Shown piece after piece: positions 62,147 through 64,000 of a DNA stretch of 64,000 nucleotides (positions within the stretch are counted from its first letter, which is position 1; each line of letters begins with the position of its first letter). Position numbers and translations under genes: made by a program. The DNA is from Streptomyces pseudovenezuelae (lineage in GTDB: Bacteria > Actinomycetota > Actinomycetes > Streptomycetales > Streptomycetaceae), in assembly GCF_029892565.1 (NCBI RefSeq), contig NZ_JARXVH010000025.1, positions 36,692 to 100,691 of the forward strand, read 5' to 3'. Below the pieces are notes generated by a model. The model ran no database searches, was not told the origin of the DNA, and saw only the letters and a program-made list of their open reading frames with translations.

Positions 62147-63045
62147 CGCGCTCCCCCGGCCAGGCCCTCGGCTATGGCGGCGCCGGTTTCGGCGGCCGTG
62201 AGGTGGTGTTCGAGGGCGTGGGCTCGCCAGCCGTTGTCGACGAGGACGTCGTCGACCGTGCTCCTCGGGTCCGGGAACAGAGGGGCGAGCCGTTTGGCGA
62301 GGGCGACGACGTCCCGTCGATCGCACAGGTTGTGCCAGCTGCGCACCCCACCGGGCCACGCACCCCGGCCCGCCTGGGGTGCCGGTCGCAGCCGATCGAA
62401 GACCAGGTTGGGGATGCCGAGCGGAGAGCCGATGGTGATCAGGGCGGTGACGGGCCACTCGGGGTGGGCGCACAGCGCCTCGTACGCGATCACGGATCCG
62501 AGGGAGTGGCCGACGAGCACGCGGGTCTCGGGGGTCACACAGTCGGCGATCTCCTGCTGGACGCTGTCGCGGACGAGGTCGTCGGTGAGATAGCGGTGTA
62601 CCTGTTTCAGGACCCCGATCAGGAAGCGGTCGGCCACGCCCGACAGGAACGACGACCTGCTGAGCGCGTACAGCGCTCGTTGCACCGAGTACGGTACGGC
62701 GGCCTTGCTCCGTGCCGTGCCGGTGTCCGCCGTGCCCGTCAGGTCCGGCGCGGGCACCCGGTCCGGCTCCAGCCGGTTCGCCTCTCGCCAGAGGGCCAGC
62801 AGCAGTTCGGTTTCGAACGGATCCGTCACATCACGGTGGGCGTACGCCGGTTCGCCTTTGGCGGAGGTGGTGCCGGGCGGTCGGAACCAGTGTCCGTAGA
62901 AGGCGACTTCCACGTCGTCGGGCTTGAGCGGCGGGCCGTCGGCCAGGCGTACGCCGTCCAGCAGCGCGGGCGCGATGCTGCTGTGGAGCGTGTACTTGCC
63001 CAGGTACTGGTTTCCGACGCCGTGCACGATCACGATAGCTGCCAT
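62143..63045 (-). CDS. Alpha/beta-hydrolase (lipase/PGAP1-like) cotranscribed with the caspase gene
   Basis: The 300 residues begin MAAIVIVHGVGNQYLGKYTL (oxyanion-type HGVGNQ). The nucleophile elbow is GHSLGS with Ser181. Asp245 (CDRRDVVAL) and a His in WRAHALEHHL (276-281) are suitable partners. It lacks a signal peptide, so it acts inside the cell. Membrane lipid or another ester could be the substrate. Its TGA overlaps the ATG of the caspase-STAND gene, a tight two-gene unit. Confidence 0.8.
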   Translation of the reverse strand: MAAIVIVHGVGNQYLGKYTLHSSIAPALLDGVRLADGPPLKPDDVEVAFYGHWFRPPGTTSAKGEPAYAHRDVTDPFETELLLALWREANRLEPDRVPAPDLTGTADTGTARSKAAVPYSVQRALYALSRSSFLSGVADRFLIGVLKQVHRYLTDDLVRDSVQQEIADCVTPETRVLVGHSLGSVIAYEALCAHPEWPVTALITIGSPLGIPNLVFDRLRPAPQAGRGAWPGGVRSWHNLCDRRDVVALAKRLAPLFPDPRSTVDDVLVDNGWRAHALEHHLTAAETGAAIAEGLAGGAR

Positions 63046-63257
63046 CGGTCTGCTTCCCCCGCAGGTCCGTCAAGTGCCGAGTAGGCCCGAGATCCTACCG
63101 ATGGGACACTGCGGTGCGAGGCGCCCCCTGCCAACGCCTCTCCGGCGCCGACACCTTCGGCCAGTGTTCCTGGGGCGTCCGGGCCGTCTCCATGATCACC
63201 AGCCAGAGGGCTGCGCGGGGGCGCTACAGGGCGTACAGGCGGCGTACGGGGTTGGGT
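63046..63257. other. Promoter-side gap of the hydrolase-caspase operon
   Basis: No gene recognised. It lies between the start of the hydrolase gene and the 3' end of an IS481-type transposase gene on the same strand, so it must contain the operon's promoter or the end of the IS. Confidence 0.35.
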
Positions 63258-63941
63258 CTAGGTGTAGGAGGGCCGAACGTTGGTGACGCCGTTCTTGAGG
63301 CGTGCTGCGGGCGGCAGGCCGCCCGTTCCGCTGTGCGGGCGGTGGTAGTTGTAGTGGATGTTCCAGTTGCTGAGGGCGGCGGCGCGGTCTTCTTCGCTGG
63401 TGAACTCGCGGGCGTAGAGGACCTCTTCGGCCATGATCCGTTGGTAGCGTTCCACCTTCCCGTTGTGGCGGGGCGTGTAGGGCTTGGTCTTCTGGTGCCG
63501 GGTTCGGTTGCCGATGATGCGGGCGAAGTCGCGCGAGCGGTGGCAGGCGCCGTTGTCGGTGACGACGCGCTGGAGGTGGTTGATGCCGTGGGCGGCGAAC
63601 CAGACCTTCGCCCGGGCCAGAAAAGCGGCTGCCGTGGCGCCCTTCTCGTCAGCGAGCGGCTCGGTGTAGGCGAGCCGGGAGAAGCCGTCGATGGCGGAGT
63701 GGAGGTATACGTAGCCACGCTTCGCGCCCGCTGACTTCGCGCGGCCTGCTGCCTTGGCCTGTTTGGATTCGCGACCGTGGATACGCCAGCCGCCACCGTG
63801 GGGAATCCGTCCGACCTTCTTCACGTCCAGGTGCACCATGTGGCCGGCCCAGCGGGCGGTGATCTTGACTGGCGTCCGGTTGCTGGCTCCGCACGGATCG
63901 AGGAACGGGTCTGTACGCTCACCGGTGTAATTGATGATCAT
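63258..63941 (-). CDS. IS481-family transposase, N-terminally truncated
   Basis: The 227 residues hold the DDE integrase core: MVHLDVKKVGRIPHGGGWRI (first Asp), FSRLAYTEPLADEKGATAAA, VVTDNGACHRSRDFARII (second Asp) and TPRHNGKVERYQRIMAEEV (Glu), ending YNYHRPHSGTGGLPPAARLK. The ~100-residue N-terminal HTH region is missing; similarity starts near NRTPVKITARW. So it is probably an inactive remnant or has a disrupted start, though its catalytic core is whole. Confidence 0.75.
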   Translation of the reverse strand: MIINYTGERTDPFLDPCGASNRTPVKITARWAGHMVHLDVKKVGRIPHGGGWRIHGRESKQAKAAGRAKSAGAKRGYVYLHSAIDGFSRLAYTEPLADEKGATAAAFLARAKVWFAAHGINHLQRVVTDNGACHRSRDFARIIGNRTRHQKTKPYTPRHNGKVERYQRIMAEEVLYAREFTSEEDRAAALSNWNIHYNYHRPHSGTGGLPPAARLKNGVTNVRPSYT

Positions 63942-63955
63942 GGAAGAGACATCAA

Positions 63956-64000
63956 GTGACTGACACCGTGACCGAGTTCGTGGCCGCCGATGACCAGGCG
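63956..64000 (+). CDS. Start of an unidentified gene (runs off the window)
   Basis: A GTG at 63956, preceded by GGAAGAGAC, opens VTDTVTEFVAADDQA to the window edge. The RBS spacing and residue composition are good. It is divergent from the IS481 gene. Fifteen residues are too few to name a family. Confidence 0.35.
   Translation, partial: MTDTVTEFVAADDQA

Noticed and set aside
1..64000. CRISPR arrays, tRNA or rRNA genes
   Set aside because: I saw no regularly spaced repeats with unique spacers, and no cloverleaf or rRNA-like sequence on reading both strands.

Overview
The window is high-GC actinobacterial DNA. Codon use, Tat and lipoprotein signals, LacI-controlled ABC sugar importers without their own ATPase, F420-type LLM oxidoreductases and typical Streptomyces mobile elements all point to a Streptomyces (or close relative) chromosome. 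The many broken insertion sequences and gene stubs suggest an accessory region such as a chromosome arm. No rRNA, tRNA or CRISPR array was seen.

Layout. (1) 0.2-1 kb: a toxin-antitoxin pair with a repeat operator. (2) 1.6-8.3 kb: an AraC regulator, then a four-gene catabolic operon (acyl-CoA ligase, amidohydrolase, SDR lacking its catalytic Tyr/Lys, LLM flavin/F420 oxidoreductase) and a quinone reductase-like gene. (3) 8.7-12.7 kb: a nested mobile island. A broken integrase gene is split by a solo TnpB (IS200/IS605-type) element, whose right-end hairpin is itself split by an IS1182-type element with perfect 18-bp ends and an 8-bp target duplication. (4) 12.7-18.7 kb: small redox and regulatory genes (zinc-type dehydrogenase, PadR with a 32-bp palindromic operator, SnoaL-like protein, LysR, EthD, PhzF) with IS and gene remnants. 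(5) 19-42.5 kb: polysaccharide use. It holds a GH29 fucosidase with a ricin-type domain, a truncated secreted protein, a LacI-controlled importer plus two glycosidases, and a bxlR-bxlEFGA-like (xylo-oligosaccharide import and GH3 xylosidase) cluster. A second solo TnpB element follows, then an IlvD/Edd-type sugar-acid dehydratase and an FAH-type 2-keto-3-deoxy sugar-acid dehydratase. (6) 42.5-47 kb: regulators, a membrane protein, stubs of PhyH, IS630, GNAT and PhoD genes, and two uncharacterised genes. (7) 47-54 kb: TetR regulator, a molybdenum aldehyde/xanthine dehydrogenase operon with XdhC, and a Gfo/Idh oxidoreductase. (8) 54-57.7 kb: DinB protein, small membrane protein, gene debris and an XRE/MmyB regulator. 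(9) 57.7-63 kb: a two-gene operon encoding an alpha/beta-hydrolase and a 1,469-residue caspase-STAND NTPase-beta-propeller protein. This is the best candidate for an incompletely described immunity or cell-death system. (10) The window ends in an IS481-type transposase and the first codons of another gene.

How it fits together. Region 5 forms a plausible route from plant polysaccharide (fucosylated and xylose-rich chains) through import, glycosidase cleavage and oxidative pentose-acid dehydration. Many divergent or upstream regulators sit beside clear palindromes that can be read directly. The islands at 8.7-12.7, 21.7-22.1, 42.5-45.3 and 55.4-56.7 kb show repeated insertion and decay.
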